The position numbers were made by a program, and so were the translations under genes. Of a stretch of DNA of 64,000 bases, positions 52,025 to 60,999 are shown piece after piece. Numbering within the stretch: the stretch's first letter is position 1; each line of letters starts with the position of its first letter. This DNA comes from Bdellovibrionales bacterium (GTDB lineage: Bacteria; Bdellovibrionota; Bdellovibrionia; Bdellovibrionales; Bdellovibrionaceae): the NCBI GenBank assembly GCA_016713585.1, contig JADJOV010000010.1, forward strand, positions 29,656-93,655, in the 5' to 3' direction. The notes below the pieces were generated by a model. The model was not told the origin of the DNA. It made no database searches and saw only the letters and a program-made list of their open reading frames with translations.

Positions 52025-54786
52025 AAAAGATTCCTCAACTCGGGGATATGTTTCTGACAATCTTTTTCATAACTCCAAATCTCATCTAACTGAATTTCAA
52101 AATGTTTCGCCTCATCAGCTTTGTTTCTGCAGGTGACTGGGAAACGAAATTCTCCCTGACACTTGGAAGTTTTCAAATAGACATAGAGATTATTAGGATT
52201 TGACAAATTTGGATTCTGATCCATCACAAGAGCGCTCTGAACTTCGATTCCAGTTGTGGATTCAAAAGCATCAGCAGCTCGTGCGGCGCAGGCGTCGCTG
52301 TAGCAAGATAGGCCTTTTCCGATTTGCTGAATGCAGGACTCTGGAATTGAACCAAATTTTCTAAAGACCTGTGATGCATAAACTGGGTCTACAGTCATTT
52401 GCCTTGGAATGTTGACAACATCACTTTTCGCAGAAACAAAATTTGAAATGGTGCGAAAGAGGTGAATCCCAAATTTGACCGGAGCGATGACTGAACCCGA
52501 GTAGAAGCTCGCCGTTGATTCTGCGGAGATGAGGCTCAAAGTGCAGCCGACACAGAACCCTTTGTTTTTTTGTGGATCAGACTGAATGTCCTGAGCATTT
52601 GAGGCGCGGGTCACAACCTCGGACATTGAATCACAATAATTTAAACTGATTCCTGCGAAGAAGTATGGATTGATCTGCGGTGTCTTTGGCTGATCAGTGA
52701 TCGCAAGGCTACAGGGCACACCAACCAAAGGTCCCAGATCGGCGAAAAGCGTCGCTCGAACTTCACTCGCTTGGACTTGTGGCGAGAAACGAATTTGTCC
52801 ATCTTCAATCAGTTTTTTGAATGAGGTCACCTGAGGCAAAGTTCGATGCAGATCTATATAGATTGGAGTATTGTTCCATCCAAAAAGGGCCGTATTAACA
52901 AGGCCAACGAAAAGCTCTTCGTAAGCTTTCTTTGTTTTTAACCATGGATCATAGATTTTACACGCAGAAAGCTCAGCATAGGGATTCAAAAGGGAACCAG
53001 AATTAATTGACTTTGAATTATGAAAAGCCGATGCATATTTCATTGCTGAATTAACAGAAATCGCAGCCTCAACTGCGGCCCGCAAACAGTCAGCCTCGTC
53101 GTAACAGAGGGTATTGTTGGCGACAACACCCAGGGCGGTATTCCAGAGGGCAAGAGGTTTGGTTCTCAAGACCGAGTCGATCAAACCGGAATCTGGCCTT
53201 TGGGCAGATTTTTCGGAAAACAAAACTTCCTGAGCCCACGGACGAAACCCTTCCTTTGAATCTGAAGGTGACGGGGGTTCAGTTAACCGTTCCGTTGCTG
53301 CGAGGTCCCAGATTGGAAGTGTTGTGTCAGCAACACTTCGCAAATAGACAAACAAAGTCGATGGATCCCTGGACTTATCGTGCATAAGTTGACTAAGACC
53401 TGTTGATTCAAAAGTGGACTTGATACTTTCACTGTAAAAGTTAAAACGCGAATCCATGGATAATCTCAGCTCTTGGCAGGCATAATAAAGACTGTACTGC
53501 GCGGATTTGTTTTTTTCTCGGCTCAGCTGTAGAAGTTTCTCAAAGCCCTCTTTTATCAACTGAGAAGGGACAGAAGTCGAGAGGCGGTGAAGAACCTGTA
53601 GGCTATGTTGAATTCTATTTCTTGATAGTCCCCGGGCTGCGGAAAACTGTTTGCGGAATCTTTGAACCCAACCCTCCGCGGACTTCTCTGTGGCGAGGTT
53701 TAAAATGTCGTCATTCACATCCGCTGGTTTTTGTTTCAGAAGAATCTGTTCAGGGCCGAGCGGAGAATAGAGAGAGTGATCCTTGTGTGTCGGTGCTATT
53801 TTAGCAAATTCACGAATTGAATTTTCGGTCAATGTCGTTTGGTCACATTTTTGCGGAGTGATCGACATGCAGCCGTTTGGAATAAACATCATAGATTCCT
53901 CAAGAGCCACATCCTTAAAAAGACGATAGTAGCTTGGGCTCATTTTCTCAGTTATCTCGGCTTTTCGCCAGGCCCAGGTTGAAATGATTTTTGTTGAATT
54001 CCAAAAATCAAAACCAACTTTTTCCCAATTGGGGATGGTTGGGCTAATCTCTATTTGAAGAATGGCGGAAGAGTTCGAGATTTCCGGCGATTGATCGTAG
54101 CAGTCTGTAATATGTTGATTCTTATTCATCCAAGCTTTGGCGATTTCTTCGACATCCTGGCTAGAGGCTTGTGTTTTTGCCAAATGAGACTGTAGCGGAG
54201 AGAAATTTTTGACAAGGTAACAAGCAAGAGATCTCGGTTTTAAAGGCTTTGAGCCAAGAGGAAAAAAGTCTGAAGCTTGAAAATTATCAATCTGTGAGAG
54301 TCTACTAAGTCTTGCAGGCAAATCCTTGATTTCAGAGGCCTGCCAGAGTTGGCCCAAGTACTCATGAAGGAGGGGGCAGGACAACTTTGAAGAACAGTCA
54401 CTTTGGATTTTTCGATATCTTCGAGCCTGTAAATCATTTCCAGCAAGGTTAGTCGGAAGCAAGGGAAGTCTGCCTTGCAAGAGTCTCTGCATAACGGTCA
54501 AAGTATTATGGGTCACCGCAAGCCTGTACTCGCGGCCCGCACTCTCGGTTAAAGACTCAGGTTTCGGCTGTCCGGTTGCGATGGCATAGTTATGAATCAT
54601 TTTTCTTGCATTGTATGAGTCTAAAATCAGAAAGATGCTCGTGGCAGGTCGTTCAGAATCTGCGGCACATTGGGCCCTATTGGTGAAGCGGAGAGGATTC
54701 ATCGCTTGGGTGTCTAAGGAGGTGACACAGGCGCCAAGAAATGAGCAAAACTTGACAATTCTCAACAACCTATTGGATTTGGACAT
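52021..54786 (-). CDS. Large exported helical protein, first gene of the secretome operon (921 aa)
   Basis: Start at ATG ending 54786 with AGGAAG; upstream in-frame codons to 54867 lack a ribosome site. A basic n-region and hydrophobic core (RIVKFCSFLGACVTSL) end near TQAMN. The mature protein is mostly helical with scattered Cys pairs (CSSKLSC, CYDEADCL, FCVGCTLSL, CYSDACAARAADAF) and no TM. More than 2.7 kb without a frameshift. No family recognised. It leads five co-directional genes for exported, Cys-rich proteins. Confidence 0.6.
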   Translation of the reverse strand: MSKSNRLLRIVKFCSFLGACVTSLDTQAMNPLRFTNRAQCAADSERPATSIFLILDSYNARKMIHNYAIATGQPKPESLTESAGREYRLAVTHNTLTVMQRLLQGRLPLLPTNLAGNDLQARRYRKIQSDCSSKLSCPLLHEYLGQLWQASEIKDLPARLSRLSQIDNFQASDFFPLGSKPLKPRSLACYLVKNFSPLQSHLAKTQASSQDVEEIAKAWMNKNQHITDCYDQSPEISNSSAILQIEISPTIPNWEKVGFDFWNSTKIISTWAWRKAEITEKMSPSYYRLFKDVALEESMMFIPNGCMSITPQKCDQTTLTENSIREFAKIAPTHKDHSLYSPLGPEQILLKQKPADVNDDILNLATEKSAEGWVQRFRKQFSAARGLSRNRIQHSLQVLHRLSTSVPSQLIKEGFEKLLQLSREKNKSAQYSLYYACQELRLSMDSRFNFYSESIKSTFESTGLSQLMHDKSRDPSTLFVYLRSVADTTLPIWDLAATERLTEPPSPSDSKEGFRPWAQEVLFSEKSAQRPDSGLIDSVLRTKPLALWNTALGVVANNTLCYDEADCLRAAVEAAISVNSAMKYASAFHNSKSINSGSLLNPYAELSACKIYDPWLKTKKAYEELFVGLVNTALFGWNNTPIYIDLHRTLPQVTSFKKLIEDGQIRFSPQVQASEVRATLFADLGPLVGVPCSLAITDQPKTPQINPYFFAGISLNYCDSMSEVVTRASNAQDIQSDPQKNKGFCVGCTLSLISAESTASFYSGSVIAPVKFGIHLFRTISNFVSAKSDVVNIPRQMTVDPVYASQVFRKFGSIPESCIQQIGKGLSCYSDACAARAADAFESTTGIEVQSALVMDQNPNLSNPNNLYVYLKTSKCQGEFRFPVTCRNKADEAKHFEIQLDEIWSYEKDCQKHIPELRNLL

Positions 54787-54991
54787 TTTCTTCCTATCGA
54801 TGAACGAGTTTTTCATTAGGTTAGCAACTCCCGTGCCTCCAGAGTTGGGCCATCTGATATCGCCCAAAAAGGCCAGGTGGACCGATCGCGCCGACGATAA
54901 ACCTTCTCAGTTTGTAAAAACCAGATGACAACCAGTCGAATCAAGCTTACTCAATAAGCTCACGAGCATTAAAGTTCATGGAGATTCATTT

Positions 54992-55573
54992 ATGAAAATA
55001 AATACTGTAAAGAAAATTCTTTCGCTTTTGGGGCTTTTTGCTGCGGTTGGCTTCCCACTCAGCGCTAGTGCAGTTCCCGCTCAAGTGATTTTGATTCGGC
55101 ATGGAGAAAAACCTTTAGATGACAAGAATATGAGCTTGAGCGAAAAGGGTTCACAAAGAGCGAAAGCGCTGGCACTTCTTTTTGAGAAGCGACCAGAACT
55201 TAAGAAATCTGGGCTTCCGACTGCCTTATTCGCTTCAGCATATATTCCTGGGAACGGCACCAAAAGGCCAATTGAAACCCTGACCCCTTTGTCGGAGACC
55301 CTTCACCTTAAGATAGATAGCAGTTACGCAAGAGATGACTACGAGAAATTGGCTCAATCTATTTTAACGAACCCCATGTTCGATAAAAAGACCATTATGA
55401 TTTCATGGGTTCATACTTTTATCCCCAAGCTTGCCAAAGCACTTGGATCAAGCCCAGCAGAGAAATGGGATGATGCGGTTTATGATCGACTCTGGCTCAT
55501 TCACTTTAATCCCTCTGGAAGCGTGACCTCAGAGGAGGCCTACCAGAAGCTGCTTCCAGGAGATTCCCAGTAA
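54992..55573 (+). CDS. Exported histidine-phosphatase-superfamily protein
   Basis: A 193-residue protein with signal peptide (cleavage near ASAVP). Branch-type histidine phosphatase: catalytic RHGEK directly after the signal, LSEKGSQRAKAL, and the second His in SWVHTF. The usual downstream acid or base is not clear. Substrate unknown; such secreted phosphatases act on phospho-sugars, phytate-like or lipid phosphates. The gene is convergent with the metzincin. Confidence 0.82.
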   Translation: MKINTVKKILSLLGLFAAVGFPLSASAVPAQVILIRHGEKPLDDKNMSLSEKGSQRAKALALLFEKRPELKKSGLPTALFASAYIPGNGTKRPIETLTPLSETLHLKIDSSYARDDYEKLAQSILTNPMFDKKTIMISWVHTFIPKLAKALGSSPAEKWDDAVYDRLWLIHFNPSGSVTSEEAYQKLLPGDSQ

Positions 55574-55596
55574 GCTTCGACAATAGTATCGATAAT

Positions 55597-55640
55597 CTGA
55601 TTCCCCTCATTCGCCCTAAGGGGACCACTCAAGGGGATCA
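55597..55640. terminator. Hairpin between convergent phosphatase and metalloprotease genes
   Basis: GATTCCCCT...AGGGG and a second AGGGGATC arm form overlapping stems. No strong T-tract; placement between two converging stops suggests a bidirectional terminator. Confidence 0.4.
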
Positions 55641-55666
55641 GCTTCTACCTTTCATCTTGAGGACCG

Positions 55667-57150
55667 TCAATTTTGTTCTGACGAATAACACTCGGAAGGA
55701 TCAGGTGAAACTTGCATCCGAGTCATTGGGACATAACTTGCTGGGAACTTTTTCTTCATTTGAAAGGCCGCTTTAAGGATAAAACTGCCTCGACTCTCAT
55801 TCCCAAAGGACCCCACCAAAGTTGAAAAAAGAAGCTCGTGCGGCTCAGCGTTCAATGTTGACGAGCCTGGATGTGTCAGTGGCTTCATCCGATAGGTTGA
55901 GTTCTCGATCCTATCCGCTTTAAATAAACCCGAAGATTCGTTCAGTGGCTTGCCAGAATGGGTCACCAAAAGGTCCACTTCTGGATGGACTGAAAATCGC
56001 TCAATTTTTCTCAAAGGCTGCTGCTGATCCTCGATCACGAACGGATTTCGCAAACTTATGGTTTCTGGAAGTTTTGTTATCCAGTCAAACATCCCTGACT
56101 CGCCAACCGTCCCCCAAGACCTGAAGTTAAAATCGAGAATTTCGTTTGGCATGACACACACATAATTGTTAATCATGTTCGCAAGGAAAAACTCTGTCGG
56201 CTTGGGAATTGGCTTGTTATTACTCAACTTCCAGAGCAATGATCGATAGATAGATGTCTGCTGTGGATCCCAACGACGCCACAAACTCGTCGGTGCAGAA
56301 AACCTCGTCTCGATGTGTCCTTCATTTCTCTGAGAATTGTCAATTCCCATCACCGAAATTGCAGGATCGCTATTCAAGGGGTGCGGAATATGAATATGGG
56401 CAAACCCAAGCACATGACCCAGTTCATGAAAAAATATCGAACGCCCATCAACTTTAACCCGATCCTTGGTGCCTAGTGTTGCTGGATCACTGATATACTT
56501 AACCATATCCCCCTGAAAATCGAGGTCCAGCTTTGGATGAAAGGAAATCACAGGGATGGTTGACTCAGAATAGCGGTAAAAAAGACCCAAAACAAGTTCA
56601 GGAACCCCAGAAGCCCCGTTGAGACCCACCCCAGTTTCTTGAAATTTGGAAAATGGAAATTGACCCTCTTCGGATTGAAAAGCAAGAATATCACACAGGG
56701 CAAATCCACTCGGATTCCGAATACGAGAATCCACTTTGAGAATATGAACCTTTAATGGTCGTTGTTTCCCAGGTTGTTCAATTCCAGCCATCTTATTAAG
56801 GGAAAAATCTAAAGCCCTCAAAATCCAGGACCCTCAAGTTTCAATTTTTGATCGTAGCAAATATTAATCTCTCGATACAACCGAACAGTATCGTCAATAA
56901 AGAAATGGGCTCCAAGTTCCGACGAGGCGAGCTGAACTGGTTGAGGCTTTGGTCGCATTAAGGACAAGCGAAAAATCCACGGAATCTGGACTTCGTCAAC
57001 ATCAATGGCCTTTCGAAATGAGTCGTCTGTCCGCCAGGAACTCCCTTCGATTTCAGCAAAAGTGTGCTCGAGCTCTACAATCTTTGCCCTAGCAATAGCA
57101 TTCTCAGAAAGAAAACAACACATATTTAACAAAACAAATATATATTTCAT
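55667..57150 (-). pseudogene. Secreted metzincin-type zinc metalloprotease, one frameshift
   Basis: The upstream piece (start 57150) has a signal peptide (FVLLNMCCFLSENAIARA) and about 90 residues ending INICYDQKLKLEGPGF. A one-base deletion in a T run near 56819 ends it. The next frame continues LRALDFSLNK to the zinc site HELGHVLGFAHIH (HExxHxxGxxH) and a downstream VMGID Met-turn candidate. Repaired length 494. Metzincin architecture is clear; the subfamily is not. Such proteases could act on prey envelope in a predator, which is inference. Confidence 0.78.
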
Positions 57151-57527
57151 TTTATGAACCTAACATCCTTGACAGCACCTTTTGAAAATATACACCTCCC
57201 CATGTATATGCTCCCACGTGGGTCAGAAATCCAAGATAATATTTTCACTATGCTGTTTCGCATTGGCGGGACCGGTCTTTTAAGGGCGTTTTGACTTCCC
57301 TTCTTAATAACCCGAACCGTATCAATAGCCCACCCTCGCTCACCCCCCCTTTAACCCCGACCAGGGTCAGCGTGAAAACAATTTTCGTCACCTGTCTAAA
57401 TCATGACAGCTGCAAACAATTTCGCGTTGTAGTACTTATGTGATCGAGGATTCAAAATTGACTCAACAAGAATCAATGAGTTTCCAACTGCAAACTAACA
57501 AATCTATTGTCACCGCGGAGGTCTTTG
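57151..57527. other. 377-base intergenic region between divergent genes
   Basis: No coding sequence recognised. Contains a palindrome-like CTCCCACGTGGG near 57209-57220 and a C/T-rich stretch at 57330-57362. Promoters for both flanking exported-protein genes probably lie here. Confidence 0.45.
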
Positions 57528-58199
57528 ATGAACTACAAAAATATGAAAGCAATTTTTCCCCTTTGCTTAGTCTTAGCTGGTTGGGGAAATCCTCTAAGTG
57601 CAAATGCATCAGAAGGACCCTTTGGAACCTGCTACATAAACCTTCCCAATTACAGAGACGTCGCTCTTGTTGAACCTGATAACAGTATAGAACCACCTTT
57701 TCTTTTACTTTTGAGACAGACAGGACCTTCCTGGGAGAAACCTGTCGAGGGTAAAAAAATGGGAAAGCAAAAGTTTCTGTTATACAGAGATACCCGAAAA
57801 CCGCTCCCTTTTGATTTTGCTCCGACCTTTCAAATTTCAAATTTCAATCCAAGAAGTAATCTAAGCCGAGTTCCCAGTATGACGGACTATCTTTTAGAAC
57901 CAGCATCAGATCATGAAATCGATGTACAATTTAGATACAAAAATGAAGACATCCCGCGACTCGGTCGCAAATTTGATAGGGCTCCCAAATTTCTTCGCCT
58001 GTATCCAAAGATGGTTGCAAGGACAACGGAAGAAATCGTAGACAGTGACAATGTCGCATTTCAATCTGCGGCCCCTGTTAAAAGACCAAATGAAGAAGGC
58101 AAGATTGTTCTTCAAACAACTCCCTATTATACGACAGACAACCAATCTTATTACAAATTGGAAATCGGTGAAAGATTTAGGATCCATTCCGCACTCTGA
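57528..58199 (+). CDS. Secreted protein, unknown (223 aa)
   Basis: ATG 57528 follows GGAGG. The signal ends near ANASE. The mature protein starts with CYINLPNYRDVALVEPD and is beta-rich, with basic/aromatic segments (LLYRDTRKPLPFDFAPTFQI, RAPKFLRLYPKMVARTTEE) and one Cys. No family recognised; resembles the next protein in general layout (signal, early Cys, basic beta domain). Confidence 0.55.
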   Translation: MNYKNMKAIFPLCLVLAGWGNPLSANASEGPFGTCYINLPNYRDVALVEPDNSIEPPFLLLLRQTGPSWEKPVEGKKMGKQKFLLYRDTRKPLPFDFAPTFQISNFNPRSNLSRVPSMTDYLLEPASDHEIDVQFRYKNEDIPRLGRKFDRAPKFLRLYPKMVARTTEEIVDSDNVAFQSAAPVKRPNEEGKIVLQTTPYYTTDNQSYYKLEIGERFRIHSAL

Positions 58200-58264
58200 T
58201 ATTCGAAAAGTCGGAAAATAAAGCCAATCAGTTCAAGTGTGGGTTTCGGTTTGATAAGTATCGA

Positions 58265-58290
58265 GAGGAAGAGGAAGAGGAAGAGGAAGA
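58265..58290 (+). repeat. GAGGAA hexanucleotide repeat, four units
   Basis: GAGGAA repeated four times then GA, about 80 bases upstream of the 58372 gene, followed by AGCAGCAGAATAATAATA. It is a simple-sequence tract that could slip. Confidence 0.85.
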
Positions 58291-58371
58291 AGCAGCAGAA
58301 TAATAATATTGTAAGGAAGATAATGAATAGCCTGGGTTCTTTTACACAATTCTCAATAGGAGATCAAAATT

Positions 58372-59145
58372 ATGGATTTTAAATCACACTCTCATTTCTC
58401 AAAATGGAAACTCTTAGCTCAACCTCGTGTTCTTATCGCGGCTGGATTATATCTTACAAGCATTGTCCTTATTTCTGCATTTCCGCTAAAAGTATTCGCA
58501 ATTCATCCTTTCTTTTGTTACAAAAATCCCATGTATCCTAACAAGTTACTTATTGTTAATGTGGACTCAGCGGGTGATATTGCTGAAGATCCCGCGCTGA
58601 TTACGTTTGAATCGCCAGTGGAGTGGAAATCGCGAAAGCCAGACCAAAAGAAACCGGAAAAGGGCGATTATAATATATTTGGTTTCGACATTAATCGGGA
58701 CGAAATTAGCGAATCTTTGACCCGCCTTTATATTGAGCATTTAAGCTCAAGAATCTACAAGATTAGTGACAAGAGATATCGGGGTGTTGCACATATCGTT
58801 GCAATAGTTGAAAAGAAAGATCTCGATCCAGACAAGCAGATTATGAAAGGTTACCTAAAGGCCACTTCAGAAGACTGGAATTGGGCAGATCACTACTTTC
58901 TAACACCGTTTTATGCAATGTATGAAAAGGAAAAAACCAAGAAGAATTGGAACCCATATGGGGATATGCCAAAAAAGTTTTTCAAACCTGAATTTTATGA
59001 AAATATACAAAATGACCGAGGAGAAGTGACTCCGACTCTAGTATTCAAATTGGGTGATGGAAAAAATGACCTTTTCCCTTGCGGCCGCGGCCTCACTGAT
59101 CCTGATACCCCTGAGGAAGGTACCAATCTTGACCCAGAAGGTTAA
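58372..59145 (+). CDS. Secreted or anchored protein, unknown (257 aa)
   Basis: A long basic n-region then a hydrophobic segment (VLIAAGLYLTSIVLISAFPL) suggest a signal peptide or anchor; the mature part begins IHPFFCYKNP. Alternating polar and aromatic strands (LITFESPVEWKSRKPDQ; ADHYFLTPFYAMYEKEK) and an acidic Pro-rich C-terminus (DPDTPEEGTNLDPE) follow. AGGAG precedes the ATG. No family recognised. Confidence 0.55.
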   Translation: MDFKSHSHFSKWKLLAQPRVLIAAGLYLTSIVLISAFPLKVFAIHPFFCYKNPMYPNKLLIVNVDSAGDIAEDPALITFESPVEWKSRKPDQKKPEKGDYNIFGFDINRDEISESLTRLYIEHLSSRIYKISDKRYRGVAHIVAIVEKKDLDPDKQIMKGYLKATSEDWNWADHYFLTPFYAMYEKEKTKKNWNPYGDMPKKFFKPEFYENIQNDRGEVTPTLVFKLGDGKNDLFPCGRGLTDPDTPEEGTNLDPEG

Positions 59146-59420
59146 GAATTATCTAATAGAAGATCGTCCACTACCTGAGCGAGAAAATGATATTTTACTG
59201 TCGACCTGTTCCCCAAATATACGGTAGACGATCTTGAATGTGATGAATTTCGCGAATCACTCGTCAACGCTGGAATTGCACTTACCCCTTGAACTCGGGA
59301 CACCAGGTTATGAAAGAGGTCTATTGGTGACGTTGGGAGGTGGGCCCTTGCCGTAGACTTGACTTCGTTTGCTTTATATCTTAGCTGTTTCCCTTCAACA
59401 GGCGTGAGTGAGGGAAGTAA
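59146..59420. other. Intergenic region with a coding-like remnant
   Basis: Between 59198 and 59292 one plus frame reads FTVDLFPKYTVDDLECDEFR and ESLVNAGIALTP, then a stop; it has no start and is preceded by a stop, so it looks like a gene tail left by deletion. The last 100 bases lead into the mscL ribosome site (GAGGGAAG). Confidence 0.4.
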
Positions 59421-59720
59421 ATGATCAAAGAATTTATTGTGTTTTTGAAAAACTATGGGGTGGTCGGACTTGCAATAGCGGTCATTATCGGCGGAAAACT
59501 GAACGAGCTTGTTTCTTCCGTTGTGAATGACTTGTTCATGCCGGTGATTTTTCAGCCAGCGCTGAAAGCGGCGGGCGTCGACAATATTCGCTCTCTAAAC
59601 TACAATGGCATTCTTTACGGGAAGGTCGTTGTAAGTCTGGCTGATTTTTTGATTGTCGCACTGGTCGTTTTTCTTATGGCAAAATTTGTTCTTAAAGAGG
59701 AATCCGTGGCGAAAAAGTAG
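59421..59720 (+). CDS. mscL: Large-conductance mechanosensitive channel, MscL family
   Basis: A 99-residue protein. The N-terminal amphipathic helix and TM1 (IKEFIVFLKNYGVVGLAIAV, IIGGKLNELVSSVVNDLFMP) match the MscL pattern, followed by a loop and TM2 (VSLADFLIVALVVFLMAKFV) and a Lys-rich tail. It is shorter than E. coli MscL (136) mainly in the periplasmic loop and C-terminal helix. Osmotic-downshock release valve. Confidence 0.82.
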   Translation: MIKEFIVFLKNYGVVGLAIAVIIGGKLNELVSSVVNDLFMPVIFQPALKAAGVDNIRSLNYNGILYGKVVVSLADFLIVALVVFLMAKFVLKEESVAKK

Positions 59721-59754
59721 AATTTGGGATTTAATTTGGGGTTAAGGGGAAATT

Positions 59755-60999
59755 ATGAAATTATACCTTGATTATCAGGCGACAACTCCCGTTGACCCAC
59801 GAGTTTTGGAGAAAATGCTTCCGTATTTTACCCAGGTTTTTGGCAACCCCTCGAGTCAAGATCACTCTTGGGGTTGGGCCGCGAGTCGGGCCGTTGAAAA
59901 AGCTAGAACCCAGGTCGGGCATCTTCTAAACGCCCACCCTTCTGAAATCTTCTTCACCTCTGGAGCTACTGAAAGTAATAACTGGGCAATTATAGGCCTC
60001 ATCAGACGGTGGCTAAGGGAAGCCCCAGAGTTATCGGATTCAGAATTGTCTGCCTCACGTCTTTCCGAACATCAGTATTCGCCTCCAGCCCTGAACAGAC
60101 CTCTCATTCACGTCTTGACCTCAGAGATTGAACATAAGTCTGTCTTAGCTCCGCTAACTTATTTGCAAGAAGAGCTCGGGTCCCGGCTGTCCGTCACTTT
60201 TTTAAAGCCTAATCGATGGGGTCAGGTGACCCTTGATCAGATTCGAGAAGCCAAAACTTCCGCGACCCGCCTGCTAAGTCTACATTGGGCGCACAACGAA
60301 CTCGGCACTATTCAGGCTATTTCAGAAATCGCAGAATGGACCCATCAAAATAAAATTTATTTTCACTCGGATGCGACCCAAGCCGTCGGAAAAATTCCCA
60401 TGGACCTTTCTCAGGTGCCTGTTGATTTAATTTCGTTTGCGAGCCACAAGCTCTATGGACCGAAGGGCGTGGGAGGTTTATTTATTCGTCAAAAGAATCC
60501 TCGAGTCAGCCTTGATCCACTTACTTTTGGTGGAGGCCAAGAGCGCACCTTAAGGGCCGGAACCCTCAATGTCCCAGGCATTGTCGGCCTCGGCGAAGCC
60601 TGCGAGATTTCAACTGCAGAGATGAGACAACATTCGGAGCTAGGACAACGCTCCTCCCCCATTTATAAGCTCCGCTCTCGGCTCCTCGAAGGCCTCAAAC
60701 GAGTGTCTCCGCCCTTTCATCTTAATAGTCATCCTGAGCATCATCTGCCTCATGCTCTCTCTCTGACCTTTCCAGGTCATCCGATGGCAGAAATACTCGC
60801 AGAGACGTCCCATCTTGGAATGAGCGCGGGGTCAGCCTGCGGCTCCGGTGAAATGTCCGGAAGTCCCGTGCTTAGAGCAATTGGCTTAAGTGAGCCAGAT
60901 GCCAAATCAACGATCCGTTTAAGCTTGGGACGATGGACCACTGAAGCCGAGGTGGATTTTGTCATTGAAAGCTTCGCAAAAGCTTTTTCGGGGCGATAG
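59755..60999 (+). CDS. Cysteine desulfurase, NifS/IscS-like
   Basis: PLP enzyme that releases sulfur from cysteine for Fe-S or thio-nucleoside synthesis. A 414-residue protein. Seen: LDYQATTPVDPRV, FTSGATESNN, the PLP-Asp in HSDATQAVGK, Schiff-base Lys in SFASHKLYGPKG, RAGTLNVPGI, and the persulfide Cys in SAGSACGSGEM (class I-like loop without a long insertion). No iscU or isc partner is adjacent. The ~35-residue insertion around 92-118 (SELSASRLSEHQYSPPALN) is unusual. Confidence 0.92.
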   Translation: MKLYLDYQATTPVDPRVLEKMLPYFTQVFGNPSSQDHSWGWAASRAVEKARTQVGHLLNAHPSEIFFTSGATESNNWAIIGLIRRWLREAPELSDSELSASRLSEHQYSPPALNRPLIHVLTSEIEHKSVLAPLTYLQEELGSRLSVTFLKPNRWGQVTLDQIREAKTSATRLLSLHWAHNELGTIQAISEIAEWTHQNKIYFHSDATQAVGKIPMDLSQVPVDLISFASHKLYGPKGVGGLFIRQKNPRVSLDPLTFGGGQERTLRAGTLNVPGIVGLGEACEISTAEMRQHSELGQRSSPIYKLRSRLLEGLKRVSPPFHLNSHPEHHLPHALSLTFPGHPMAEILAETSHLGMSAGSACGSGEMSGSPVLRAIGLSEPDAKSTIRLSLGRWTTEAEVDFVIESFAKAFSGR

